Source of the DNA: Yamagishiella unicocca
Lineage: Eukaryota; Chlorophyta; Chlorophyceae; Chlamydomonadales; Volvocaceae
Direction of reading: 5' to 3'
Assembly: GCA_003116995.1 (NCBI GenBank)
Contig: BDSL01000028.1
Span: forward strand, 434,001 to 498,000
DNA length: 64,000 nt
A program made the translations under genes and the position numbers. Numbering within the stretch: position 1 is the first letter of the stretch; every line of letters begins with the position of its first letter. The notes under the pieces were generated by a model that worked only from the letters and a program-made list of their open reading frames with translations, made no database searches and had not been told where the DNA came from. Shown one piece after another: positions 34,401-46,016 of the stretch.

Positions 34401-37400
34401 GCACACCTGCTTCTTCAGCTCCAGAACCTTCCGCACGCGCTCGTCGGTGTAGGCGCGCTCCGCCGCCACCAGCTTCTCCCGCTGGTCGGCGGAGTTGTAG
34501 AAGAAGCCCGAGTTGACCTCCGACTTCTCGTACTCGAGGCTGTCGTACAAGCAAAACAACCCGCCGACACGCCAGGGCGGCGTGGGTGGCGTGTGTTAGT
34601 CAGTCCGGCAAGAGAGAGAGAGGACAGGCTGCCAAAGGGGTCCATTCGAATTGGGTCACGCGGCAGGCACTGGAGGAACACTGTTAAGCCAAGGTTTGCT
34701 GTCCGCAATGTTATCCCTGCTCTCGTTGTCCGCAATGTTATCCCTGCTCTCGTTCTTGTTTGCGGACAACGCGCGCGTTAACCTGGCACGTGCTGCCCCC
34801 GACCCTCCCAGCCCCCGGGCCCTCCTACCGCGCCTGCCGCCCTAACTTCTCTCCTCCCCGGGCCTCCTCATCCTTACCCCTCGCGCCCATCCCCACTCCA
34901 CGCCCACCGCACCTGAGGTTGCACGACAGGATGAAGCAGTTCTCCAACCGCTTGGGCATGTCCGGGTGGCGCGCCCCGTGGTCCAGCACCAGCCCCCGCA
35001 CCAGCCGCGTGTCGCTGTCCAGCTTGTGACGCATGTGCATAACCTCAACCTGCAGCACGGGTGGAGAGGTGGCGTGGCGAAAAGGTCTCGACTACGTTGG
35101 GCACCAGCCGGGATTTGACTACGTTGGGCACCAGCTGAGACTTTGCTCTCGGTGCGCATCTCACTGAGCACCGGGCGACAACGGCGAGTGGGGAGCGGCA
35201 ACAGGACCGCGCGCGGGGAGGGGACAAACCACGGGGCGACAAAGGGCAGAGCCCAAAGGCAAACGAGAGGGACAGGTCCGGGCCACCGGGACACGAAACC
35301 TGTTCTTCCTAGGGCCATCCCGTCCAGAGCTGTCCCCCGCTGGTTTTGTTCCCTAGCCCACCCCATCCCGACAATGCGTCACGCGGAGTCTCGCTTCCTT
35401 GCATCTAGCCGCCGCCGATTTAGCTTAGCCGCCGTACGACCTTCGTCTTTGGTATCCTCACCCAAGTTCTCCAGCATGCACCTCGAAACGTCTTTCCTCA
35501 ACGGTTTTTCTCAGGGGCCTTCCTCGAAACCCCGACAACGCGCCAGCTGTCCTATCCATGTCGCGTAAACCGGTTTCTATGCCACCCAGTTTCCCCTCCC
35601 CAACCCCGCCCTGGGACGCACCATGAACAGGTCGATGGGCTGGTCCGGCCGCCGCACCGTCAGCACCGCGTCAGTCACGATGTCCGTCAGCTGGTCCGCC
35701 ATGGCCTCCGCCAGCTTGGTGCGCAGGGAGGTGCGGGCGACGCAGCGGAGGGTCTCGCGGTCCACCGGGGGGGCCGCGGGCTCGGAGGAGGCAGAGGCCT
35801 CGACGGCGGGCGGGGTGGGCAGGGCCTGCTTGAAGGTGTCCAGGAACTCCAGGGTGGCCTTCCGGGCAATCTCAAAGCCCTGGCGTGTGCGTCGCGGGTG
35901 GGTTGTGTGTGTTGGGGGGCGGGGGGAAAGTCAGGGTTTTGAAGGGAGGGTGGAGTGAGGCCTCCGGGTATGGAGGGAGTAGGAGGGTGGAGGGTGGATG
36001 CGTGATTGTGGGTAGCTGGGTTGGGTTAATGTGAGTTTGACTGGCGCGTTTGGAGATGCGCGGTGTGGTTTGCTGTTAGACCTGGAACGATACATGGCTC
36101 GGACGGCCTGCCCAACTCATTCTGTAACCCAGTGCCCACGCCAGCGAGGTTCGCGGAGATGCGCAGTGTGGTTTGCGGTTGGCTTGGGGACACGTTGGGT
36201 GCGTGAGCGCGTTGGCGAGGTCAGGGCAGGAGGAGCGGCCAGGGGACTCGGGTGACGTGTCCCCTCACATCGGGCGGCCTCCTCCTCCCTCATGCCAGCG
36301 CCAACAAGCCCGAACGAAGGCCCAAGCAAGACGACAGCGGGCGACCTGTCGAGTCACCAGGCACTACGAACCAAGGGCACCCACGGCGCCGCGCCCAGCC
36401 CTGTCAACCGCGTATCGCGTCTTTTGCGACCCATCTGAAAGCACTCCCTGCCGCAGTCCGGGCGGCCATATACGGGCAGCACTGATACCCGACATGGATC
36501 GCAGTTCGCCGCCTGACTCGACCACCGCAGGCTGGATCAGAACCTTAATTCTATTCGACCCCAAGCCGGCCCCGGAGCTCCCGCAGGCCGTTTGGCCTCA
36601 GCTCAGTCTAAATCTGTACCCCGGCCGCCTGCTTTGCAAAGACCCCGCCCAGTGGTTCAACCTCCTGTCCTTTGGACTGCCCTCGCTTTCCTCCAGAAGT
36701 ATCAATGGCAGGGCCCACTAAGGCCTCTTCAACCCTGAAACTCTCCCAGCCTAACGGGCAGTGTCCCCCCGGACGGTCCTTAGCAGGCTCCCATTCTGAC
36801 CGCACCTCTACGGGCCGCTGCTGCCCGGTTGCTTGCTTGCAACACGCGATGAGCCCTGGTAACTGAGGAAGAAACCTACCGGTAAGATGGTCGGACATAC
36901 TCCCGGCACCCTCCCCCCCGTGGCGACCCACTATCTCCGATAGTGCGCGTGCCAAACACGTCTTCCAGACGCTTCCTATTGCTAGGTCTTTCCCCATCCT
37001 TCTCCTATGTCGTTACACGGTTTTCCTAGCTACTCCCTCTCCTCCCCCGCCCCCGCCCCCGGGAACCCTATGTCTCCGTTTCGTATGTCGTAACCTCGGG
37101 TGTTCTCGCTTAAGCAAAAACCCTCCGAGGACCCCACAGCGCCCATTCACCTCTACTAGCACACGGGGGTGGGTTCCCTCCGAGAGGAACCGCTCCGCCT
37201 GCCTCATAAGCTCGCCGATGAGCAGCACGATGGTGGTGGTGCCGTCACCGGTGATGTCGTCCTGAGCTACAGCGGCACGGGCGATCATGACCGCAGTGGG
37301 GTTCTGGATCTGCATCTGTGGGACCAGGGGCGGGAAGAGGGCACGGGTGAGGGGCAGACGATGGAGAGAGGGAGACAATTGGGTTCGGGGTAGGTCGAGA

Positions 37401-38210
37401 AAGGGGCCGTGCCAGGAGGCCAGGAGTAAAATGCGCGGGCGCTGGTGCAGGGATCGGGTAGGCGCGATTTCGGGGAGGCGCGAGACGAGAGCGTAAGCGT
37501 GGGGTGGGTGATATGGGCGGACAATGACCGCAGGCGAGGGGCATAACTGGATTGTCGCTTTAGGGTCGCTGGGTCAACTGTGGCAAACGGAAAGTTGGGC
37601 TCTTAGAGGTCCCATAGCATTAGCACTGGGGTGGCAAGGTCGCTGACTGGAAGGTGATGCGGTGCGTTTTTCGTGGTACTTTAAACAAGGGGTCGGTCTT
37701 ATACCGGGCGGCGAGTTCTACCCGTTGGTTGAAACACTACGCGCGAGTACGACCATGTGTGTGGTTGGGTCCTGTCGGGAACAAACAGAACTAGCTAAAA
37801 TCTATTTTTGCGAGAGTGGGCGCAGCACGCAAAGGGGCGTGCTGGGGTGGGTAGGTGCCGAGGGGTGTCAAGGCGGGGTGCCGCGCTTGGTGTCGAAACT
37901 CAGGGACAGGCTAAAATTAGAGGCTGGGACTAGCCATTTGTGAAGGTCAAGAAATGAAAGGAGTATGCAAGCTCACGCGCATTACGGTACTCCAAACGAA
38001 AGTGGCGCGCACCTCTCGAAGCAGCACGTTGCCATCCTTTGTGAGCTTAATATCGCCTGCTCCGCTGACCAGCATCTTAATGGTTCCCTTCGGACCATAG
38101 TTGCTGCGCATGACGTCCATGAGCCCCTTGGCCGCGTTGATGTTCATGAAGAGCGCGGCGGCCCGGTTCATCACCTCCGCATTTGCGTTGAGCGTTTTTA
38201 CTGACGACAT
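31479..38210 (-). CDS. CCT6: CCT/TRiC chaperonin subunit zeta (CCT6), 10 exons, 547 aa
   Basis: One of eight paralogous subunits of the cytosolic group II chaperonin that folds actin, tubulin and other proteins with ATP. Exons: 38013-38210, 37151-37315, 35622-35879, 34913-35049, 34245-34539, 33721-33873, 32693-32762, 32173-32348, 31883-31955, 31479-31597 (1,644 nt, exactly 548 codons). The start ([13 protein letters not shown]) and [19 protein letters not shown] are zeta-type. The ATP-site motif GDGTT is at about residues 89-93, followed by [73 protein letters not shown], the C-terminal ATP-site motif VIPGAGAFE, and [13 protein letters not shown] Pro/Ala/Ser-rich insertion ([18 protein letters not shown]) in exon 3 accounts for the slight excess over the usual 530-545 residues. 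Introns 6-7 (after 32693) and 7-8 (after 32173 end) appear to use GC donors. It is divergent from the TIGR01589 gene. Confidence 0.96.
35377..35533 (+). repeat. Dispersed intronic repeat, copy B (CCT6 intron 3, long form)
   Basis: A long copy containing TTTAGCTTAGCCGCC, ACGACCTTCG, GTTCTCCAGCATGCACCTCG and a diverged 3' core ending CTTCCTCGAAACC. It aligns over about 160 bp with copy F in PPX1 intron 7. It is antisense to CCT6. Confidence 0.75.
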
Positions 38211-39236
38211 TTTTAAAGCCTAAAGATGCCAAAGTTGCCACAGGGCTTTGACGTTTGGAGCTTACTCGGGCCCCGCTGCCCACGATCTAAGTTCGGTCTC
38301 GAAGAGTCGCAAGAAAGGCGGTAGTAACTAGGGTCCTAGTGGATCAGCAAACCTTGGTGAGGAAAACAAGCAAGCTGACAGCGAGACAATCCTGCATAGG
38401 AAGGCGCGGGAAATTCTCAATGTCGTATTGCTGTACACTTCCAAAGCGCCCTGGCTCGCCGGTTGGCACCTTGCAGGTGATGGCATGAAGAAGCTCAGGC
38501 AGGCATATTTGCACCCTGGGGCCAGTGCTCCGTTGGTTTAGGCCCCAGTTTTCCCTTGACATACCGGTACTTGACATACTTGCTGCTCTCCACTAGACGA
38601 GACGCGCAAGCTGACGCAGATATTACTGAGATTTCTAACTGGAGCCTTTTGGCTGTTGGTCTATTGCTTTCAGGGACATTGTGACGCCTCTGGCCTTTAG
38701 GATTGTCTCCGCCTCGCCGCGCAGCCCTCTGGACGTGCCCATGCGGGCTCATGTGGTGGTACGGCGTTGACGAATACTATATTTTCTCATCGGCTTGCCT
38801 AGCAGTCCAGGCGACGAAGAGCATTGTTGTGCGGCTAAGTGGCTTACGACAAACGGAAAGGCTCGGCGGCTAGGGCTTCCGTGTACAGCCAGCGGCTATC
38901 TCAGATGGACCCGTTTCAACTATCTTGAGTTTCCTTGCTTGAAATCCCCTAATTAAACCGGCTCCTTGCGAGCCGGTTTACAGCGACGTTCACCGTAGTG
39001 TCGACAAAACCCAATTGGCGTCGGGGCGTGGCGCGCCGCTGGCCCTGGCCAGCGGGTCCAGCAATCTCGCATCCTGGCCGTCAAGTTTCCGCTTCTGACT
39101 GCCATCTGCCGGCTTTGTGGCTCTCCGCCGCTGACGTGTCAGGACGCCTTGGACAGTCTGACGCGGCTTCCTCCCAAGGGCATCTCACGGAGCGACTGCG
39201 CTACCGACTTCAACGCCTCTTATTCCGCGCGACATC
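38211..39236. promoter_or_regulatory. Divergent promoter interval, CCT6 / TIGR01589-domain gene
   Basis: About 1 kb separates the two start codons, so both promoters and 5' UTRs lie here. The interval contains a perfect 11-bp-stem hairpin (38954-38980). I found no coding exon supported by homology. Confidence 0.45.
38954..38980. repeat. Perfect hairpin upstream of the TIGR01589-domain gene
   Basis: The arm TAAACCGGCTC, the loop CTTGC and the exact complementary arm GAGCCGGTTTA lie about 260 bp before the start codon. It could be a 5' UTR hairpin, a palindromic factor-binding site or a small foldback element. Confidence 0.7.
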
Positions 39237-42074
39237 ATGATCGCTAGCGGTGCCACAATGCTCCCCATGCCCGCGGCAGCCTCGATGGCTGCCGCGGCAG
39301 CAGCTGCAGCCTCAGCCGCGGCAGCCGCAGCGGCTGCAGCCACCGCTGGCGGTCAGGCCCCTCCCGCCCCAACTGCCGCCAGCCCTGACCCTGCCTCTGC
39401 AGCAGCTGCCAACGTGGTGGCGGCAGCAGCCTTCGGTGTCCCCTCTGCAGCAGTACTTCCAGCCCCAGGCACCGCAGCGGCCCTGGCCACCGGCGGCAGC
39501 AGCGGCAGCAGCAGCGGTGCTGCCGCTGCTGCGGCGGCGGTAGCTGTCGCAGCGGTAACTGCCGCGGCAGCAGCAACCGGCAGCGCAAGCGGTAGCGGTC
39601 GCAAAGTGTCCACTTCGGATATTCAGCTGGTGCAGAACCTGATAGAGCGCTGCATGCAGATGTACATGCCACTTAAAGAGGTGGTGAGCACGCTGCAGAG
39701 CCAGGCGAGGATCGAACCGGGGTTCACGCAGCTCGTGTGGCAGAAGCTGGAGGAGCAGGTGCGCTGGAGGCGGGGTCGGCAGCACACGGCACCCCGCGTT
39801 TGGACCGGACAGATACGGCGACTGGGCACCCCATGTGTGGGGTCGCCATGCTGTGGCTTCGGGGGGACGACGGCCCGTGTGGCACACTCGCGGTAGTTGA
39901 CCCGTCGCGAACAAATCCACACACGGCCCAACGCAAAACGGCCCCAAACCAGCACAACCCAAAACGACCTAAACACAAGTTGCGAACCCAGACTTAACCC
40001 AAACAACTGCGGCGCCGCCCCGTGAACAGAACGCCGAGTTCTTCAAGGCCTACTACCTGCGCCTCAAGATAAAGGACCAGATCGTCATGTTTAACTACCT
40101 CCTGGAGCAGCAAGTCAACATGGTACAGAAGCTGCACATGAGCTGGCTCCAGGCGCTGCCGGGGATGATGCCTCCAGGGATGGCGGCAGCTGCGGCTGCC
40201 GCCGCAGCAGCTGCGGCTGCTACGCGGTCCCAGGGCACCGTCGGCGCGGCGGGTGTTGGGGGTGCTGCGAGCTCGATGATGTCAGCAGTGCCGGGCATGA
40301 TGCCTCCAGGGATGCCAGGGATGCCCGGCGCCTCGCCGTTCCAATTCGCCATGGGCGCAGCGCCCGGGATGATGGGCGCAGCGCCCGGAATGATGATGGC
40401 GTCGCCGGCGGCGGCGGCAGCGGCGGCGGCGATGCAGCCTGGTATGGCCGCCATGGCGGCGGCTGCCGCCGCGGGGCAGGCGGCGAGCATGGCGGCGGCG
40501 GGCCAGGCGGCCGCCGCCGCCGCCATCGCAGCTGCCAGCTTCCATGGTCAGCCGCCGTCGATGGCCATGCCTGGGAATTCCATGGCGATGCCGGGCGCGA
40601 TGCATCAGACAGCGGCGGCGGCGGGCCAGCCGCAGGTGGTACCGTCGTACGGGCAGCCGCAGCAGCTGCCGCCGGCGGGGCCGCCGGTGGGCTTCCCGGG
40701 CGGGATCATGCCGGGTATGCTCCACGGCGCCACGCCGGGCGCCCCTATGGGTGCCCCGGCGCACGGGGCCCCCGACATGGCGGCCCACCTTGCGGCGATG
40801 CAGGGGGTGCCACACATGGGGGTCCAGCCCATGGACTTGCAAACTGCGGGACAGCAGGCGCAACAACAACAACAGCAGCAACAACAGCAACAACAGCAGC
40901 AGCAGCAACAACAGCAGGCAGCGGCAGCAACGGCGGCGGCGGGGGGATTCCCGGGTACGGCGGACCTCATGGCACTGTCGGAGACGGCGCTGGACGGCAC
41001 GGGCATCGGCGACCTGTCCATGTTAGGCGGTGAGCTGGGGGCAGGAGGGGGCTCTCGAGCAGCGGCGGGAGGAGGGAGGCCACGGCGGGCAGGACGGAGG
41101 GAGAGGAGCGCAGAGAGGCGGGAGGTGGGAAACGCCGCCCGGGTGGCGTGTACGATGCTCGGAGCGCACGAGGCGTCCGTCGTACACCCGACAATGCGCA
41201 AACGCCCCACTGGCTGGACTGACAACCGGCAGCTGGTGGTGTACCGAAACCGTCCGACAGTCGACGTCCGAATGGAAAAAACTTTTCAGCTGGCTGGGTG
41301 CCGCGTGTGCGTGTGTGTGTGTTTGTGTGGGGCGGGAGAGAGCGTGTGGTATGTGTGCCCCTCTCATCCCGTCTCGTTGGATGCCTGTCCCGTTCGCTTG
41401 CGCATGCGTGCCCCGCCTGACCCTTATCTTGTTAGGTCCCTATGTGCGCTAACCCACGCTGCCGCCGCCTCGCACTGCCGCTGTCAGGCTCCGACCACGA
41501 CCTCATCCAGAGCCTTGGGCTGGGCAGCAGCGGTGACGTGGGGGGCGGCACCTTCCACCTCAGCCTCAACATGGACGCAATGGACAGTACGGGGGCTGCG
41601 GCGGCGGATGAGTCAGCGCAGGCGGCTCAGGCGGCGGCGGCAGCGGCGCAGGCAGCGGCGGCGGCGGCAGGGCCGGAGCCAGGAGGTGTACAGGCGGGCG
41701 GAGTCGCCGGTGGGCCTCCGGTTGTGGCATCCAACGGCGACCTGGCTGATCTGGTCAAGAACTTCTCGTTCTCCGACTTGAGTAACATGGGCATCGGCGT
41801 GGGCATGGGTATGGGCATGGGCTTCGGCGATCTGGGTCAGGCCAACGAGAGCGATACGATGCTGCTCGGCGAGGGCGTCGGCGACGTCGGCGGCGATGAC
41901 GGCGGCGGCGTCGACGGCGTCGGTGGGGTCGGCGACGGCGTCGGTGGGGTCGGCGGGGACGGCGACGGCGATGGCGGACTCATGGGTACGACGCTCGTTG
42001 ACTTTGACCTGGACAAGCACGAGGCGGATATGCGGGACTTCGAGCTGGAGTTTTCGCTGGATCCGTCAAAGTAG
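39237..42074 (+). CDS. TIGR01589 plant-specific-domain protein with polyAla/polyGln, 3 exons, 702 aa
   Basis: Function unknown; the domain is described from land plants, where low-complexity flanks are common. Exons: 39237-39758, 40030-41029, 41488-42074 (2,109 nt, in phase). Residues 1-120 are Ala-rich. The domain spans about residues 124-210 across the first intron: VQNLIERCMQMYMPLKEVV, QARIEPGFTQLVWQKLEEQ, then NAEFFKAYYLRLKIKDQI and FNYLLEQQVNMVQKL. Exon 2 then encodes PGMMPPGM-type and polyAla repeats and a run of 19 Gln (40861-40917). Exon 3 has Ala-rich, Gly/Met and Gly/Asp/Val repeats and ends with a short acidic segment (DMRDFELEFSLDPSK). The mix of a helical core with Met/Gln/Pro/Ala-rich disordered arms resembles nuclear or RNA-associated regulatory proteins, but that is inference only. 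The frame of exon 2 stays open through intron 2, so an unspliced reading would be wrong after 41029. Confidence 0.85.
40861..40917 (+). repeat. Coding CAA/CAG tract, 19 consecutive Gln
   Basis: Mixed CAA and CAG codons encode 19 glutamines in the TIGR01589-domain protein. The mixed codons suggest selection for the peptide or an old expansion rather than a fresh triplet expansion. Confidence 0.95.
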
Positions 42075-45000
42075 CGCGGACCCGGTACGGCGCGGCTTGG
42101 CAATCGTACGACGCGTCGTACATCGATATGCGCTGTGTTGCCTGCCACCTCCATGCTTCGGACAAAGAGGACAACGGCGTGTAGACATGAAGGGCATGAG
42201 ACATGGCGCCAGCCAGTGCCGAAAAGTCAGTGCCAAAAAGGATGGGGGGGTGGTTGTACGCCTATGATGGTGGGCGATGGTGATGATGTTATGGCTGTCG
42301 ATAGCATAGCCCTATTGTTGCGTATGCGGCGGTATGACTACTCTCGCGCCCGGGCGCCGTGTGTCGAGAGAACGACGACGGGCTCGTACTTTTTGCGTTG
42401 TGTGTACGTCATTCCGTAGAGGTACGGCAGAAGCCGTCGCTGCGCGGCTGGCGTCTCCATATCGAGGTGGGAAGGGTTTCAAGGTTTTGTGTCTCGTTTA
42501 TTCGCTTGCGGCACGTGTATCGAGGAACGCGCAGTCGCTTGTGCTCATGTGCAGCTTGCCGAGCGGGTCTCCGCGGAGGGGCGGCGGTATCTACAGGGGC
42601 AGCGGGGCCGGGCCGGCCGGCGGGCCCAACAAAAACATGGGCCGGGAGTCGTTTCGGGCTTCGGATGCTGCTGCTGTGTGCAGTGCTGCCTTTTGTGTTT
42701 TTTGCTGCTGATATGATATGTATGCTCGGAACATGACGTTTCATTATTCCGGCGGCGTAAGGCCGGGAGATATGGTTGAGGAGAGAGGGGTGCACGTGTA
42801 CGGTTAAGAGAGCCGCTGTGATCTGGATACGGACAGGTTGTGCCGTTTTTCAGGCCTGGCAGAGTGGCGGGTGCGACTCGTGTTTGGTGGTGGTTCTGAT
42901 TGGTGCTAACGCTTTTGTGGGGATTGGACACCCTTACGGCTGTTACGGGGATGACAGGTGGCTGTAATTAATCGGTGGAGGAAATTGTACGGAACACTGG
43001 ACATGCTTGCGGGTCGCAGCTTTGGGCTGTACCTTGGGACTTGAGACGGGGTATCTGGGCGGACCTGGACTTGACATGTGTGATGCGCCCGATGGTTCTA
43101 CCTCTTGGTCTGGAACCCACTGTAACCGTTACAACAAGAATGTGTAGTAAGAGGGCGGTAGGAGCCGTGCTCGGGAGGGCACTGTTTGTTTCGATGCATG
43201 GATGTTCTTTTCGTGCTGGCCAATTTTCCTGTAAGTGAACCCTCAGTGCTCTCACTAGTTCCGTGCTGCTGCTGTCGAGCATTCGGGGGACGGCACGCTC
43301 TACCGTACTGCAAACGGGACGTTGCGGACGAAGCGGATTGCAAGACAACGGCTCGCGTCCGGTTTCTTTACGTACACATTCCGTACGGACGGTACCTTAT
43401 CCGCAGTCCCTCCAGGGAGGCGGGCGGGGTGCCCGACGTGCCCGTCTAGCAGCCGACGAGCTGTACAACAGTCGGTCGGCTCATCCCGCCCAAACTTGCC
43501 CGGTCCGCGAATCCTAAGGCGTCTCGCAGCCTGCCCCAGCCTACAACGGCGACGGCCTTGTAGCTCTACACCATGTGGCTCATGCGGCTGGCAAAGCATA
43601 AAGCCAATACATACACCGAACCACGCACTGATACCCCCACACGCTCAGTTTTCTAAATAAGCAATCAGCCGATCGAGTGTTGTTCGTTACGGCACCGAGG
43701 CCGGCACCAACACACGGTCGGGAGTCAACAACTTATTAGTGCCCGCTGCCGCACGTTGCGGCCGCCATCAAGGCTGCTGCGGCCACGCTCGCCTCCCAAC
43801 CCCAACCGGCGGCACCCTTGGCGCCGAGGGGAGGTGTGGACAGGCCGCGGAGCCGCCGCCCGGCCTCCCCCCCCCTTGGCGTGCTGGCAGCACACCACCG
43901 CACACAGAAAGGCGCTCAAAGGAGCAACGACGCCCGGCCCGCCTACTAGCGCCGCGCCGTCGTACACCGCGTCCTTGCCAGGTGTCAGTGGGAAGAAAAG
44001 GTCCGGTAATATATAGATATAAAAAGAGCCAGTAACGGTACACAACCGATTAGAGGGGAGAGAGAGAGAGAAATGCAGCCGACACAATGTCATCCCTCGG
44101 GAGCGCACCTCCCGGAGAGTTGATCCAGTGCCGTACGTACGTACATACACAAAGCGCCCATACACCACACACACGCACACACGGCGGTGGCGGTGGCGGC
44201 GTCAGAGCCCCCCTGCGCGGGGCTCCCCGCCCGGGCAGGCAGCAGCCAGCCAGGCCCCTGTCGCGAAACCCCACCATCCATCCATCCATCCATCCATCAT
44301 AAGCTTGGAGGACACCAATGCGGCGCACCTCACACCGCCCCAGCCTCCAGCGCCTCGACACCAGCCGGCCTAATCCTTCTCGACGAGCCGCTCAGTCGGC
44401 CGCATCATCTGTGGCGGCCAATGCCCCCTCCCCCATATTCTTATCCTCCTTTCCCTCAGCAACCCCTCCTCCAGGTGATGCCGGCTGCAACATCGCCTCT
44501 GACTTCCTTTCCGGAGGACACGCCACACCTATATACCAGTGGCATCAAGGCCCTCGCCTGCCGACCTTTCCTCTTACTGGGCTACCTCAGCACACGTATA
44601 AACCTGCCAGCCTGCTCCCGCCGCCACCCCGCTAGGTCGGGGCGCATCTCCTCCTCCAGACGTAGGCACATATCCATATACACGCCCATGTACGAGCGGC
44701 CCTCGACGCTGCCGCTTGCCGCCTAAACAGGCAACGGCAGTTTACCCCCCTCTGCCGCATCTACGTATGGTACAAAGCGTCAAACAAACGTCGGCTTATG
44801 TGCATAGCCTACGCAAAGACCGAAACAGCACTTGGGAACTGTGCGTCGCGACAAAAAGACTCCTTGTATTCCGTGCCGTCCGAAAATATTTCGTCTCGAG
44901 TCCGCCCACCGCCACAACTACGGGCAGCAGCAGCAGCAGCAGCAGAAGAGAGCTTAGTACTTCTTCTTCTCCTTCACGCTTCCCGATAAGCCCACAGAGG

Positions 45001-46016
45001 GGGCTCGCGCCAACGAGGGACCACTGGACACACCCTACACACCGACCTCGACACCTCGGCGCATTCCATAAATTTCGACACCACCACCACCACCACCACC
45101 ACCTGGACCACCACCACCGCCACCACATAACTGTCGTCAACCGCCTATCATGCCAAGGGCCTCGCAAGGCCACCCCGCCCCAGCCAGAGGCGCACGATGG
45201 AAGCGGATCCGCCGGCCCGTCACGATGCCAGATTAGGCACCGACAGATAAATAGGTTCTGGTCACGAACAACAATACGCCCCTGCCGCCCTTGCGCTCTC
45301 AACGAGGGCCGCCCCCGCCGGCTGCTCTTTATTCAACGGCGGCGAACGTAGCCGAGCAGGGGAGCGCCCTGGAGTCTGGGGCGGGGAAAAGTAAGCGTGC
45401 GCAACCAAATGACGACGGCTCGGGCCGTTGTAGGACGGCATCAACGAGGACAACGACGAAGACATCAACGACGAGAGGATGATCAAATGTGTTGTATTGG
45501 GGCGGCAATGGGACGCCACCGAATGGGTAAAGAGGGAGTGGGTGCTGGTGGGAGGCCGGCGGCACCCCCCCCCCGCCAGCGCGCCGCCGTCGGGTACCGC
45601 AGTGACGCACAGGCAAGCACTGAGCACACGCACGAAACACACAGACACACATCCCAACCTCAGCAGCAAACTTCTTCTCCAAGGTGTGGAAACCGACGCA
45701 AGAAAGAGAGCTCACGCGACGTTCACGCTCCAGGGAAGTTACTTCGTTGCCATCCGTCCCCCCCCCCACACACACGCACAAGACCGCCAGTCCAATTCCC
45801 AACGGTGCAAATCCTGCACCATCAATAAAAAACAAATACCTTTTGGGACGACGACCCCCCGACGGCGATGACCCGACCCAGGACACCCAATCCGCTTCTC
45901 ATCCCCGCGCACGCAACGGCGCGCGTGGACATAAAACACGAACACGAGGATGGGCGGCCGCAGTTCCCCCGCCGCTACCGCCCCCGCTGCCGGCCGAGCA
46001 CCCGTCAGCGTCCCGC
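42075..46016. other. Convergent intergenic interval with microsatellites
   Basis: It lies between the plus-strand TIGR01589-domain gene and the minus-strand PHT4 gene, so it holds both 3' UTRs. The first TGTAA for the plus gene is at 42963-42967. Simple repeats are (CATC)n at about 44275-44300, (GCA)n at about 44923-44945 and (CAC)n at about 45079-45103. I see no domain-bearing exon on either strand; the longer ORFs between 44000 and 45900 are low-complexity. Confidence 0.5.

Noticed and set aside
39244..39962. Cys/Leu/Arg-rich antisense ORFs opposite TIGR01589-gene exon 1
   Set aside because: They are shadows of Ala-rich coding sequence on the opposite strand.
40087..41781. Single 564-residue plus-strand ORF through TIGR01589-gene exon 2 and beyond
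   Set aside because: It starts inside exon 2 and reads through intron 2 into the wrong frame; the spliced model keeps the domain and a sensible C-terminus.
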